A DNA stretch of 64,000 nucleotides from an uncultured Dongia sp. GTDB lineage: Bacteria > Pseudomonadota > Alphaproteobacteria > Dongiales > Dongiaceae. The first letter of the stretch is position 1. Each line of letters begins with the position of its first letter. Positions 53,719 to 63,239 of the stretch are shown piece by piece. The position numbers were made by a program, and so were the translations under genes. The DNA lies in assembly GCF_936916975.1 (NCBI RefSeq), contig NZ_CAKZGO010000005.1, positions 1 through 64,000 of the forward strand. The letters are read 5' to 3'. The notes below the pieces were generated by a model. It did no database searches. It saw nothing but the letters and a program-made list of their open reading frames with translations, and was not told the DNA's origin.

Positions 53719-54828
53719 TCAATAGAGTACCACGCTGCGGATGGAGGTCCCCGCCTTCATCAACTCGAATCCCTTGTTGATGTCCTGGAGCGGCATGGTG
53801 TGGGTGATCAGGTCGTCAATGTTGATCTTGCCATCCATGTACCAGTCGACGATCTTCGGGACATCGGTGCGGCCGCGGGCGCCGCCAAATGCGGTACCTT
53901 TCCAGACGCGACCCGTGACCAGTTGGAAGGGCCGTGTCGAAATCTCCTGGCCGGCACCGGCAACGCCGATGACAACGGAGACGCCCCAGCCCTTGTGGCA
54001 GCATTCCAACGCCTGCCGCATGGTTTTGGTATTGCCGATGCACTCGAAGCTGTAATCGGCGCCGCCTTTGGTCAGATTGACTAGATAGGGCACCAGGTCA
54101 CCCTCGACTTCCTTCGGGTTGACGAAATGCGTCATGCCGAACTTTTCCGCCAGAGCCTTGCGGCCGGGATTGAGGTCGACGCCGACGATCATGTTGGCGC
54201 CGGCGAGGCGCGCGCCCTGGATCACGTTGAGGCCAATGCCACCCAACCCGAAGACCACGACATTGGCGCCGATTTCGACCCGGGCCGTGTTGATGACGGC
54301 GCCGATACCCGTCGTCACGCCGCAGCCGATATAGCAGACCTTGTCGAAGGGGGCGTCCTCACGAATTTTCGCCAAGGCGATTTCCGGCACCACGGTGAAA
54401 TTGGCGAAGGTAGATGTGCCCATATAATGAAAGATCTTCTCGCCGCCGATGGAGAAACGGCTGGTACCATCCGGCATCAAGCCCTGACCCTGGGTCGTCC
54501 GGATAGCCTGGCACAGATTGGTCTTGCGGCTGAGGCAGTACTCGCACTGCCGACATTCCGGCGTATAGAGGGGGATGACGTGGTCGCCCTTCTTGAGCGA
54601 CGTCACGCCGGGCCCGACATCGACCACGACGCCGGCGCCCTCATGCCCCAGGATGGCTGGGAAGATGCCTTCGGGATCGTCCCCCGATAGGGTGAACCAA
54701 TCGGTGTGACAAAGGCCTGTCGCCTTGACCTCTACCAGAACTTCTCCTGCCTTTGGACCGGCAAGCTCGACATCGACAATTTCCAACGGCTTGCCGGCTT
54801 GTGTCGCCAGAGCTGCCCGCGTTTTCAT
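53719..54828 (-). CDS. frmA: S-(hydroxymethyl)glutathione dehydrogenase (class III alcohol dehydrogenase)
   Basis: The product has 369 residues from ATG 54828 ([20 protein letters not shown]). Zinc residues are visible: the catalytic site in GLCHTD, and the structural zinc cysteines in [16 protein letters not shown]. The NAD site [14 protein letters not shown] is intact. It oxidises the formaldehyde-glutathione adduct. The upstream region has tandem operator-like repeats at 54845-54880, 17 bases before the start. With gfa and fghA it forms the formaldehyde route. Confidence 0.95.
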   Translation of the reverse strand: MKTRAALATQAGKPLEIVDVELAGPKAGEVLVEVKATGLCHTDWFTLSGDDPEGIFPAILGHEGAGVVVDVGPGVTSLKKGDHVIPLYTPECRQCEYCLSRKTNLCQAIRTTQGQGLMPDGTSRFSIGGEKIFHYMGTSTFANFTVVPEIALAKIREDAPFDKVCYIGCGVTTGIGAVINTARVEIGANVVVFGLGGIGLNVIQGARLAGANMIVGVDLNPGRKALAEKFGMTHFVNPKEVEGDLVPYLVNLTKGGADYSFECIGNTKTMRQALECCHKGWGVSVVIGVAGAGQEISTRPFQLVTGRVWKGTAFGGARGRTDVPKIVDWYMDGKINIDDLITHTMPLQDINKGFELMKAGTSIRSVVLY

Positions 54829-54844
54829 GATCGTTTCCCATCCA

Positions 54845-54880
54845 TTTGAGGGATATGTCCTGCCTTTGAGGGACATACCC
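54845..54880 (-). promoter_or_regulatory. Tandem direct repeats upstream of the formaldehyde dehydrogenase gene
   Basis: Two 16-base units, tttgagggatatgtcc (54845-54860) and tttgagggacataccc (54865-54880), are repeated at a 20-base distance, about two helical turns, directly before the gene at 54828. Together they can also fold (tatgtcc / ggacata). They look like a regulator site for the formaldehyde dehydrogenase genes. Confidence 0.55.
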
Positions 54881-55080
54881 TGGCAGCATCGCCCACCATA
54901 TGCTGCAGGCGCGAGCCGATTTATAGAATGGAAATGCTATCGAGAACTTGGCCACGTCGGAAATTGGACTTTGGATCAAGGCCGCAATCCCTGATAATGC
55001 CGAGGCGAGGAATAACAGCGCGACGCGAACCAGCGTCGCCGAACCAATCAATGTGACCCTTCGCACTGGGGAGGATTGAG

Positions 55081-56268
55081 ATGGCTGTTCTGGAAGCGCC
55101 GCACATGCCGGGCCGCAATGATGAGCATTGCGGCATTCTCTGGTCGGTGGAATCGCGCCACGAGTCGAAGACCGTCAGGGAGATCGTGCTATCGCTGTTG
55201 ACCACCATCGCCAGGGACGACAGTGAGCTCGTGCTGTTGTTCTGTTCACCGCAATTTCAGATCGCCGAAATCGCCGCTGCCGTGGCCGAATATGGCGGGA
55301 CCATGCCGGTTGTCGGCTGTACCACGGCAGGCGAAATCACGCCACACGGGTATCAGCACGGGACGATCACGGGAATAAGTTTGCCCAAGGCGCATTTCAG
55401 TCTCTCATTGCAGCTGTTCGAGCAGCTTGCACAGTTTGATCTCGCTGATGGCTTCTCGGCAGCGCGCACGCTTCTGACCAAGCATGAAGCGGCCGATTTT
55501 CATGCATCAATGCCGAATGCGTTTGCTATCCTGCTCAATGATGGATTGTCGATGCGTGAGGAGGCTATCGCCAGCGCCTTTGGCAATGCCTTGGGCCACG
55601 TGCCGCTTGTCGGCGGGTCCGCTGGCATCAGCGCCGTCAAGAATGAGCCGAACATGTTTCTGGGGGGGCGGGTGCTCACGAACTCCGCCGTACTGATGCT
55701 TGTGTCTACAGATCTCGACTTTCGCGTATTCCAGACGCAGCATTTCGAGGCGCTCGCGCAAAAACTCGTCATCACCCGCGCCGATCCATCGCGCCGCGTG
55801 GTCATGCAGATCAATGCGGAACCGGCCGCCCAGGAATATGCGAGGCTGCTGGGCCTGACGCGGGCCAATCTAACGCCTCAGGTCTTCGCCTTGCATCCGC
55901 TCGTGGTGCGCGCGGGCGGCAGATTTTATGCCCGGTCAATTCAGAAAGTGAATGACGACGACAGCCTGCAGTTCTTTTGTGCGATTGACGAGGGAATCGT
56001 TCTTAGTATCGCGCGCAGTGGCGATCTGGTAGCCGATTTGGAGGCCGTTTTCTCCAAGCTCCGCGATGACCTCGGATCGGTGCAGGCGACGATCGGCTTT
56101 GATTGTATCCTGCGCTATCTGGAAATGGAGCAAGGCGATATGCTGGCCGACGTCTCAAGGTTGCACGATCTCAACAATGTTGTCGGTTTCAATACATATG
56201 GCGAGCAGTTCGGCACCATGCATATGAGCCAGACATTCACCGGCATCGCTTTCGGCGGCCCGAAGTAA
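55081..56268 (+). CDS. FIST-domain sensory protein
   Basis: The product has 395 residues with the FIST N and C domains (about residues 45-240 and 240-380). Glycine-rich and small-residue stretches (MPVVGCTTAGEITPHGYQHG, then LPLVGGSAGISAV preceded by GHV) are family-typical. FIST domains are proposed to bind small ligands such as amino acids. A ggggaggattgag ribosome site precedes ATG 55081. It is directly followed, one base later, by the hybrid kinase gene, so the two probably form a sensory pair. Confidence 0.9.
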   Translation: MAVLEAPHMPGRNDEHCGILWSVESRHESKTVREIVLSLLTTIARDDSELVLLFCSPQFQIAEIAAAVAEYGGTMPVVGCTTAGEITPHGYQHGTITGISLPKAHFSLSLQLFEQLAQFDLADGFSAARTLLTKHEAADFHASMPNAFAILLNDGLSMREEAIASAFGNALGHVPLVGGSAGISAVKNEPNMFLGGRVLTNSAVLMLVSTDLDFRVFQTQHFEALAQKLVITRADPSRRVVMQINAEPAAQEYARLLGLTRANLTPQVFALHPLVVRAGGRFYARSIQKVNDDDSLQFFCAIDEGIVLSIARSGDLVADLEAVFSKLRDDLGSVQATIGFDCILRYLEMEQGDMLADVSRLHDLNNVVGFNTYGEQFGTMHMSQTFTGIAFGGPK

Positions 56269-56269
56269 C

Positions 56270-58909
56270 ATGCAAGATCAGCTTATCTCTCGGGTTGACA
56301 ACGACGAAGTCGTCAAGCTGCGGCGGGAAGTGTCCAAGCTGCGGGAAATCAACCGTGCCTTGACGCAGCATGTTGAACACAGTCTCGATCTCCAGGGCAA
56401 CGCCTACCACTTATTCCAGACCGCTATCTTGCTGGACCGGATGGTGAAGGAGCGCACGCGCGAACTTGAACACGCGCTGGAGGCCGTGGCCGGCACCAAC
56501 AGGGAGCTGAACGAAGCGGTCGCAATGGGGATGACCGCGCAGAATCGACAACGCGACGCGATCAACAGTATTTCCGAAGGATTTGCGATTTTCGACCCCG
56601 CGGATCAATTGATCTTGTGCAATCAGCGATTTCTGGATTTCTGGCCAAATCTGAAGGGCGACATTCATACTGACATGACGTTCGAGGCACTGATCAGATT
56701 GGCCTTGAAGAACGGCTCAATCGTGACGCCTGCCGATTGTCCGGTCGAGCAATGGATTGCTGACCGGTTGGCGCAGCGCAAAGAGATCAAGCATGGCGGT
56801 ATCAATCGCTGGGTCTATGCGCTGTCGAATGGTCGCTGGATCCAGGTCAATGACCGTCCCTCCCTCGAAGGCGGTATTGCCTCGGTGTACACTGACATTA
56901 CCGACGTCAAGGACGCGGAGCGCCAGGAACGCGAGCAGGCCTTGGCTGAACGATCTCGTCACCTGCAGGCGACGCTTGAGAGCATGTCGATCGGCGTTGC
57001 TGTGTTCGACCAGGAACAGCGCCTGATGACCGTGAACCAGCGATACGGTGAGTTGCTCGAGCTACCCCCGAATCTGCTGGCGGTCGGCGCCACATTGTAT
57101 GCTTTTCAGCGCTTCAACGATCTTCGGAATGTTCCCGAACTCGGCGTTTCCTCGCCGATCGTCACAACCCATTCGACGACGCCAGCGGAAGTCAGCGTCA
57201 ACGGCAGATGGTTTGCGATCAAACGCGACCCAATGCCGGATGGCGGTTTTGTTCTGTCTTGCGCTGAGATCACGGAGCGCAGGCTGGCGGAGGAGGCCGT
57301 CCACGACCGGGAAGAACGTATCCGCCTGTTTGCGAACGCCATGCCGACGATGATGTGCTTCATTGATGAGCAGGAGCAGTATCAATTTGTGAACCGGGCC
57401 TACCGCACATCGTTCGGACGGAACGGCAAGAAGATCCTGGGGCGACGCATGCGCGCTGTCCTGGGGGAGGAGGAGTACAATCTTCGCCGGCCATATATTG
57501 AGCGGGTACTGAGTGGATCGACCGTCGTCTTCGAACTGGCGCTGCCATCGGCCGATGGCGAGCCTCGTTTCGGGCTAGCGACCTATGTGCCGCATCGCGA
57601 CAGCAATGGGCGCGTGATCGGATTCTTTACCCTGGTTCAGGACATCACCGAACGACGGCGGGCGCAGCGCATCCTGGAGGCCGCAAATGAAGAATTGGAG
57701 CGACGCGTTCACGAACGCACGGCGTCGCTCCAACAGCTCAACGAAACCCTGTTGGGTGAAGTGGTTGAGCGCCGGCGGATCGCGGCGGAACTGCAGTTGG
57801 CGAAGATCCAGGCCGACCGCGCCAATCTGAGCAAGACCCAGTTCCTGGCCGACGCCAGTCATGATCTTCTGCAGCCGTTGAACGCCGCGCGCCTCTTTGT
57901 GGCCGCGATCCAGGATCAGTCGGTCCCGGAAGATTTGCTGCGTCTCATCAGTCGGGTGGATCGGGCGCTCTCGAATGTCGAGGATATCCTGAACATCCTT
58001 CTCGACATTTCCAAACTCGACGCCGGCAAGGTCGCGGTGAATATCCGGCGTGCGCCACTTGTCGCGCTGATGGCGGCTCTCTTCGAGGAGATAGCGCCAC
58101 TGGCCAAGCGCAATGGCCTCACTGTGACGCTCATGCCGTGTTCTCTGAGCGTCAAAACCGACGTGCCGCTGTTGCGTCGCCTGTTGCAGAACTTCCTTAC
58201 TAATGCCTGCCGCTACGCGCCCAATGGGCGGATCCTCTTTGGTGCCCGCAGACGCGGCACCTTTGTTGAATTGCAGGTGCTGGATAACGGCATCGGTATC
58301 CCGAAGGACAAGCTCAATGAAATCTTCGAGGAGTTCCGCCGCTTAACTGAGATCGGTGGCGAGGGATATGGGCTCGGCCTCTCAATCGTGCGGCGCATCA
58401 GTCGGCTGATCAATTGCCCGGTTCAGGTGCGCTCAAAACTGGGCAAGGGATCGATGTTTTCGGTTCTGGTGCCGGTGGCGACCGATTTCAGCGAACCGGT
58501 CGACGTGGGCCCGCCGGCCGTCACCGAGCGCGCCAGTGTCGAAGGTGTCCATGTCGTTGTTGTCGAAAACGAGCCAGATGTGCTTGATGGCATGGCCGGC
58601 CTGCTCAATGCTTGGCGCTGCGACGTCATTGCGGCGCCAGACCAATCGCGGGCTTTGGCTGAGATTTCCCGGCGTGGTATCTGTCCAGATATCATCCTAG
58701 CGGATTTCCATCTGGATCGCGGCCGCGTCGGCACGGATGTCATCGCCGCCATTCGCAAGCAATGCAACGCAGCCATCCCAGCGGCTGTGATCACCGCAGA
58801 TCGCAATCCGGAAATTCAGCATCTGGCGCAACAGCTGGGAGCGACGTTGCTGGTCAAGCCAATCAAGCCAGCGCGACTACGAGCTCTGATCTCGTCGGTT
58901 CGGCGCTGA
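56270..58909 (+). CDS. Hybrid sensor histidine kinase with PAS domains and a receiver
   Basis: The product has 879 residues and lacks membrane segments, so it should be cytoplasmic. An N-terminal coiled coil (1-95) is followed by three PAS-type regions (about 100-210, 235-350, 355-470), a second coiled coil, a HisKA domain with His531 (ASHDLLQPLNAARLF), an ATPase domain (NFLTNACRYAPN, LDNGIGIP, GYGLGLSIVRR) and a receiver with Asp812 (ILADFHLDRG). The ASHDLLQPLNAARLF type is shared with NahK/ErcS'-like kinases. The FIST gene upstream may supply the ligand signal. The convergent LuxR-type regulator is the likely partner. Confidence 0.93.
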   Translation: MQDQLISRVDNDEVVKLRREVSKLREINRALTQHVEHSLDLQGNAYHLFQTAILLDRMVKERTRELEHALEAVAGTNRELNEAVAMGMTAQNRQRDAINSISEGFAIFDPADQLILCNQRFLDFWPNLKGDIHTDMTFEALIRLALKNGSIVTPADCPVEQWIADRLAQRKEIKHGGINRWVYALSNGRWIQVNDRPSLEGGIASVYTDITDVKDAERQEREQALAERSRHLQATLESMSIGVAVFDQEQRLMTVNQRYGELLELPPNLLAVGATLYAFQRFNDLRNVPELGVSSPIVTTHSTTPAEVSVNGRWFAIKRDPMPDGGFVLSCAEITERRLAEEAVHDREERIRLFANAMPTMMCFIDEQEQYQFVNRAYRTSFGRNGKKILGRRMRAVLGEEEYNLRRPYIERVLSGSTVVFELALPSADGEPRFGLATYVPHRDSNGRVIGFFTLVQDITERRRAQRILEAANEELERRVHERTASLQQLNETLLGEVVERRRIAAELQLAKIQADRANLSKTQFLADASHDLLQPLNAARLFVAAIQDQSVPEDLLRLISRVDRALSNVEDILNILLDISKLDAGKVAVNIRRAPLVALMAALFEEIAPLAKRNGLTVTLMPCSLSVKTDVPLLRRLLQNFLTNACRYAPNGRILFGARRRGTFVELQVLDNGIGIPKDKLNEIFEEFRRLTEIGGEGYGLGLSIVRRISRLINCPVQVRSKLGKGSMFSVLVPVATDFSEPVDVGPPAVTERASVEGVHVVVVENEPDVLDGMAGLLNAWRCDVIAAPDQSRALAEISRRGICPDIILADFHLDRGRVGTDVIAAIRKQCNAAIPAAVITADRNPEIQHLAQQLGATLLVKPIKPARLRALISSVRR

Positions 58910-59551
58910 CAGGTGACGGCTGTATTTCTCGTAGCGGATGACCGCCTGAGTCCGACTTGAAACGCCGAGCTTCTGCAGCAGGCTCGAGACGTGGGATTTG
59001 ACCGTCGTCATCTGCACGTCGATCTCATAGGCGATGCACTTGTTCGGCATGCCTTGCGCCATCAACTCAAGAACCTTGCGCTGCTGATTGGTCAGCAACT
59101 CGAATCGGCAAAGTAGTGAGTCGTCGATTTCCCCGTCGTCTTCTACGGCCGTGACGACATGTTCGTCCGTGGGTGTGTAGATGCCCCCATCGAGGACCGT
59201 CTGAATGGCACTGGCGAAATGGGCGCGGGGCAAGGATTTGGGAATGTAGGCCGCCGCGCCAGCGTCAAAACACTCGCGAATAACCACGCTGTCGGTCAAG
59301 GCCGAGATCACGGCGATGGGTATATCGGGCCGTCGTGTTCGGAGGGCGCGGACACCTTTGACGCCACTGACGCCTGGCATGCGCAGATCAAGCAGAATGA
59401 GATCGATGTCGGCGCTGCCGGCCACCTGGTCGAAGGCTTCTGACAATGAGCCGGATTCAAGCACACCGATATCGTCGCGCATGCCTCGCAAGGCATCCAC
59501 GATGGCTTCCCGGAACAAAGGATGGTCGTCGGCGACCAGCACCGTCATCAT
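58877..59551 (-). CDS. LuxR-type response regulator
   Basis: The product has 224 residues from ATG 59551 (cgggagggacgtttc upstream; the frame extends 21 codons further without support). The receiver has the phospho-acceptor Asp55 (LILLDLRMPG) and the DNA-binding LuxR/FixJ helix-turn-helix is at the C-terminus (TNQQRKVLELMAQGMPNKCI, then TTVKSHVSSLLQKLGVSSRT). It converges on the hybrid kinase gene, overlapping by 33 bases. It may control the xoxF, pqq and formaldehyde genes. Confidence 0.92.
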   Translation of the reverse strand: MMTVLVADDHPLFREAIVDALRGMRDDIGVLESGSLSEAFDQVAGSADIDLILLDLRMPGVSGVKGVRALRTRRPDIPIAVISALTDSVVIRECFDAGAAAYIPKSLPRAHFASAIQTVLDGGIYTPTDEHVVTAVEDDGEIDDSLLCRFELLTNQQRKVLELMAQGMPNKCIAYEIDVQMTTVKSHVSSLLQKLGVSSRTQAVIRYEKYSRHLSAPNRRDQSS

Positions 59552-59724
59552 GAAACGTCCCTCCCGAGAACCAAACCTTTTCAGGATTGAAGTCTTTAAG
59601 AGAACGCATGTCAACTAACACATTCGTATTATTACAGAATAGTCCTTGGCCGGTCGACCCGCTGACAGCGCGGGGAGAGTGTTAACCCGTTGAGGCAACA
59701 TGCTTGATAGGAGGCAGTCGCCGA

Positions 59725-60489
59725 TCACCAGCACTCAAACCCACCGTCTACCAGCAGGTCGACGCCGGTGACGAAGGAAGCGGCACGGCTCGACAGGAAC
59801 ACGGCCGGGCCGGCCATTTCGTCGACAGTCGCCATGCGCTGCATCGGTGTTTCTCGCTCGAAGATCTTGCGCTGCTCGGCCACTTCGGGACGAAGGTTCA
59901 TCGGCGTCAGCGTATAGCCCGGGCTGATGGCGTTGACGCGAATGCCCTTGCCGACCCATTCCATGGCAAGGCTTTTGGTCAGATGCACCACGCCGGCCTT
60001 CGACGTATTGTAATGGGCCTGCAGCAGGCCCCGGTTGACGATCGAGCCGGACATGGACGCGATATTGACGATCGACCCCCGGCCGGCTTTCAGCATGATG
60101 CGCGCTTCGGCCTGGCAGGACAGGAAGATGCCGGTCAGATTGACGTCCATCATGGTCTGCCACTGGGAGAGCGGCATGTCTTCGGCCGCAGTGGCATTGG
60201 CAATGCCAGCGCTGTTGACCGCGACTGTCAGGCCGCCCAATTCGGCTTCGGTCCTCGCACAGGCGTCGGTCAGCGCAGTCGGGTCCGTGACGTTACCGCT
60301 GGTGATCAGCGCGCGCCGGCCCAGTTTTTCGATAGCGGCGGCCGTGTCCGTGACGCCCTTGCTGGCGGCGAGGTCAAACAGAGCTACGTTGGCGCCCGCT
60401 TCGGCGAGGCCGATGGCGATGCGCTGGCCAATTCCGCTGCCGGCACCGGTGACAAAAGCGACTTCTCCGGCCAAGCTGAACATCTGCAT
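59725..60489 (-). CDS. Short-chain dehydrogenase of the sugar operon
   Basis: The product has 254 residues from ATG 60489 (aggagtgagata upstream; a longer frame to 60513 lacks one). The SDR motifs are clear: TGAGSGIGQRIAIGL and YNTSKAGVVHLTKS. It resembles gluconate 5- or sugar-alcohol dehydrogenases. It is the last gene of the transporter operon, so it probably oxidises or reduces the imported polyol or sugar. Confidence 0.9.
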   Translation of the reverse strand: MQMFSLAGEVAFVTGAGSGIGQRIAIGLAEAGANVALFDLAASKGVTDTAAAIEKLGRRALITSGNVTDPTALTDACARTEAELGGLTVAVNSAGIANATAAEDMPLSQWQTMMDVNLTGIFLSCQAEARIMLKAGRGSIVNIASMSGSIVNRGLLQAHYNTSKAGVVHLTKSLAMEWVGKGIRVNAISPGYTLTPMNLRPEVAEQRKIFERETPMQRMATVDEMAGPAVFLSSRAASFVTGVDLLVDGGFECW

Positions 60490-60550
60490 TATCTCACTCC
60501 TACATTTCTTCACGGCACCGTGCCTGCGGACAAACGCACGATGATCGGGG

Positions 60551-62062
60551 TCAAGTGGTCGCCAGTTCCATCACCGCGACGCGGGACGCCTCTTGGTGGG
60601 AAAGGATGCCGCGATTGCGGCCCCGGTTCAGCACCATGATGCGGTGGGACAGGCCGAGTACTTCGTCGAGGTCCGAACTGACGACGATGACGGCCATGCC
60701 CGCATGAGCCAGTTCGGCGATCACTTCATAGATTGCAGCGCGCGCGCCCACATCAATGCCGCGGGTCGGCTCATCGAGGATCACTACGCGTGGGCCGCGT
60801 GAAATGCACTTGGCGATCACGACCTTCTGCTGGTTGCCGCCCGACAGTTCATCTGCCCGCTGCCCGGCTTGACCCTTAACACCGAACCGGCTGATGGCGT
60901 CGCGGGCAAAGCGGTCGACAACGCTTGGCAGCACCCAACCCTTTGGTGCAATCGAGGCGTAGTTGGCGAGGGCGATGTTGTCGGCGATGGTATGGGGGAG
61001 GACGAGGCCCTGTGCCTTGCGATCTTCCGGCACCAGCACAATGCCCGCCGCAAGCGCGTCCCGCGGATCGGCCGGCACAATGGCCTGTCCCTGCATGCGC
61101 ACCTGGCCAGCAGCCCGCCGGTCGGCGCCGGCAATCGCCCGCACCAGTTCAGTGCGGCCGGCGCCAATGATGCCGGCGATGCCAAATACTTCGCCTGCGC
61201 GCACCGCGAAGCTGACATCCGCAAAGCTGCCATCAAGCGCGGTCAGCCCTTCAACCTCGATCAAGGTGTCGCCCGCCACCTTCTCGATGGGCGGGAACAT
61301 GCGGTCGAGCGGCCGGCCGACCATGTCTTCGACCAATCTCTTGACCGGAACCTGGGCCGTTTCATGGGTTGCCACCAACTGTCCGTCGCGCAGCACGGCG
61401 ATCCGATCGGCGATCCGGGCGATCTCGTCCATTCGGTGGCTGATATAGACGAACGAGACGCCGTCGGCCTTCAACTGGGCGATCTGATCGAACAGCCGGT
61501 CGGTTTCTTCGGCGCCGAGCGCTGCCGTCGGTTCATCGAAAATGAGCAGGCGGGCATTGAGCGTCAAGGCCTTGGCGATTTCCACCTGTTGCTGCGCCGC
61601 GATCCGCAGGTCGCGCACCAGCGTGGTGGGCGCCACATCCAGGCCCAGCCGATGCAGCTGTTCCGCAGCCCGGGCGTTCATGGTCGCCCGATCGATTCGG
61701 CCACCCCGGACCGGCAGGCGGCCGACAAAGACGTTCTCGGCAATAGAGAGATCCGGGAGTAACCGCATTTCCTGATGAATGAGGCCGATGCCGGCTGACA
61801 ACGCATCGGCCGGCGACGCAGGTGCATAGTCTTGCCCCAACCAACGCATGCTGCCGGTGCTGGGCCGCACGAGGCCTGCGACGATGGCAGAAAGCGTCGA
61901 TTTGCCGGCACCATTCTCGCCGATCAAGGCCTGCACTTCGCCGCGCCTTATGTCCAGGCTGACCCCAGTCAGGACCGTCACCGGGCCAAAAGCCTTGCCG
62001 ATGTCGCGCAGCTCAAGGACAGATTCGGGTGTCGAGGATGAAGCAGACTGTGTCATGGGCAT
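60551..62062 (-). CDS. Sugar ABC transporter double ATPase (RbsA-like)
   Basis: The product has 503 residues with two ABC domains. The first has a full Walker A (GENGAGKSTLSAI). The second has a degenerate one (GIIGAGRTELVRAI) but a complete signature LSGGNQQKVVIAK, the usual arrangement in RbsA-type carriers of ribose, xylose or polyols. The substrate is not determinable. A perfect hairpin upstream (62081-62113) separates it from the binding protein gene. Confidence 0.93.
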   Translation of the reverse strand: MPMTQSASSSTPESVLELRDIGKAFGPVTVLTGVSLDIRRGEVQALIGENGAGKSTLSAIVAGLVRPSTGSMRWLGQDYAPASPADALSAGIGLIHQEMRLLPDLSIAENVFVGRLPVRGGRIDRATMNARAAEQLHRLGLDVAPTTLVRDLRIAAQQQVEIAKALTLNARLLIFDEPTAALGAEETDRLFDQIAQLKADGVSFVYISHRMDEIARIADRIAVLRDGQLVATHETAQVPVKRLVEDMVGRPLDRMFPPIEKVAGDTLIEVEGLTALDGSFADVSFAVRAGEVFGIAGIIGAGRTELVRAIAGADRRAAGQVRMQGQAIVPADPRDALAAGIVLVPEDRKAQGLVLPHTIADNIALANYASIAPKGWVLPSVVDRFARDAISRFGVKGQAGQRADELSGGNQQKVVIAKCISRGPRVVILDEPTRGIDVGARAAIYEVIAELAHAGMAVIVVSSDLDEVLGLSHRIMVLNRGRNRGILSHQEASRVAVMELATT

Positions 62063-62080
62063 GCCCGGCAGAAGAAAGGG

Positions 62081-62113
62081 TGCAGCGGCGCCAGGGAGGC
62101 TGGCGCCGCTGCA
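62081..62113. terminator. Perfect hairpin between the binding-protein and ATPase genes
   Basis: tgcagcggcgcca / tggcgccgctgca (62081-62093 with 62101-62113) is a perfect 13-bp stem with a seven-base loop. On the - strand it is followed by a pyrimidine-rich accctttcttctg. It may keep transcripts of the binding protein in excess over the ATPase. Confidence 0.7.
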
Positions 62114-62155
62114 GAAGAAAGCCTTCCAGGGAGGTTGGAAAGCAAGGTGCGGGGC

Positions 62156-63094
62156 TTAGGGATGGTTGGCGATGAATTGCTCCACATTCTCCTTGGTGGT
62201 CAGCGTGGCGTCCTGCAACTGCATGGGCGGCACGGATTCACCTTTAACCAGCGCAATCGCGGCATCGACGCCCAGGCGACCCATCTTCTGGGTCTGCTGG
62301 GTGGCGGTCACGTCGAAGACACCTTCCTTCAACGCTTCGAGCGCCGCTGTGTCACCATCAAAACCGGCCACCCAGACCTTGTGGTCGAGATTGGCGACCT
62401 TGACGGCCTGTGCCGCGCCAAGAGCGAGACCATCGGCCTGGGCGAAGATGATCGAGATCGACGGATCGGCCTGCAACATGTCCTGAGCGATCTTGAAGCC
62501 TTCATCCTGCGACCACATCTGGCTCCATTGCTCGTTCACCACCTTGACGCCTGGATTGGCGGCGATCGCCTGACCACAGCCGTTGGAGCGGTCGATTTCC
62601 GGCGTGGTACCCTTCTGGCCGTGGATGATGACCATGTTGCCGGCACCACCCGCCTGCTTGAGGATGTGGTCACATACGGTCTTTGCCGAGGCCACTGAGT
62701 CAGTGGCGATGAAGGTGTCGCCGGGCGCGCCTTCGGCGTTGCGGTCGATGTTCACGACCGGGACACCGGCTGCCTTGGCGGCCTTTACCGGCACAGCGGC
62801 GGCGGTGGCACCGGCCGGAATATAGATCAGCGCGTCGATGTTCTGGGCCAGCAGATCCTGGATCTGGCTGACTTGGGTAGCGGCATCGCCCTTGGCGTCG
62901 ACCGTGATCACTTCAATCCCCTTCTCGGCACCATAGGCTTCGACGGACTGCTTGATCTGGTTAAAGAAATTGGCCTGCAGATTGGCAACAGCCAGGCCGA
63001 TTTTCTTGGCTTCCTTGGCGGAGGCCATATCAGCCGTCCCAACGAAGGCCAGTGTGGCAGCGGCTGCCAAAAGAATTACGCGACGTGAAAGCAT
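62156..63094 (-). CDS. Sugar ABC transporter substrate-binding protein (RbsB-like)
   Basis: The product has 312 residues. The signal peptide (MLSRRVILLAAAATLAFVG) is followed by a type I periplasmic-binding fold (KKIGLAVANLQANFFNQIKQ, then IYIPAGATAAAVPVKAAKAA). The ligand is a sugar or polyol by family. It lies between the permease and ATPase genes, an arrangement that differs from the rbs order of E. coli. Confidence 0.93.
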   Translation of the reverse strand: MLSRRVILLAAAATLAFVGTADMASAKEAKKIGLAVANLQANFFNQIKQSVEAYGAEKGIEVITVDAKGDAATQVSQIQDLLAQNIDALIYIPAGATAAAVPVKAAKAAGVPVVNIDRNAEGAPGDTFIATDSVASAKTVCDHILKQAGGAGNMVIIHGQKGTTPEIDRSNGCGQAIAANPGVKVVNEQWSQMWSQDEGFKIAQDMLQADPSISIIFAQADGLALGAAQAVKVANLDHKVWVAGFDGDTAALEALKEGVFDVTATQQTQKMGRLGVDAAIALVKGESVPPMQLQDATLTTKENVEQFIANHP

Positions 63095-63130
63095 TTTCGT
63101 TTCCTCCAGTTAGTTAAAGCCTCCGCCAGG

Positions 63131-63147
63131 CCGGGCTTTTCCCGGCT
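63131..63147. repeat. Short hairpin after the permease gene
   Basis: gccggg ctttt cccggc (63131-63136 with 63142-63147) in the gap between the permease and the binding-protein gene. Together with the 63200 hairpin it may stabilise or attenuate the transcript. Confidence 0.45.
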
Positions 63148-63199
63148 TCAAGCGTGTCCTTGCGGACCAGTTCTCGCCCGCCTCGCGGACGAAAGATTT

Positions 63200-63229
63200 G
63201 GGGTGCGAGCCGCCTTTGGTTCGCACCCC
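63200..63229. terminator. Hairpin directly after the permease gene
   Basis: ggggtgcga / tcgcacccc (63200-63208 with 63221-63229) is a perfect 9-bp stem with a 12-base loop, beginning 11 bases after the permease stop on the - strand. It lies before the binding protein gene. Confidence 0.6.
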
Positions 63230-63239
63230 GGATTTGACG

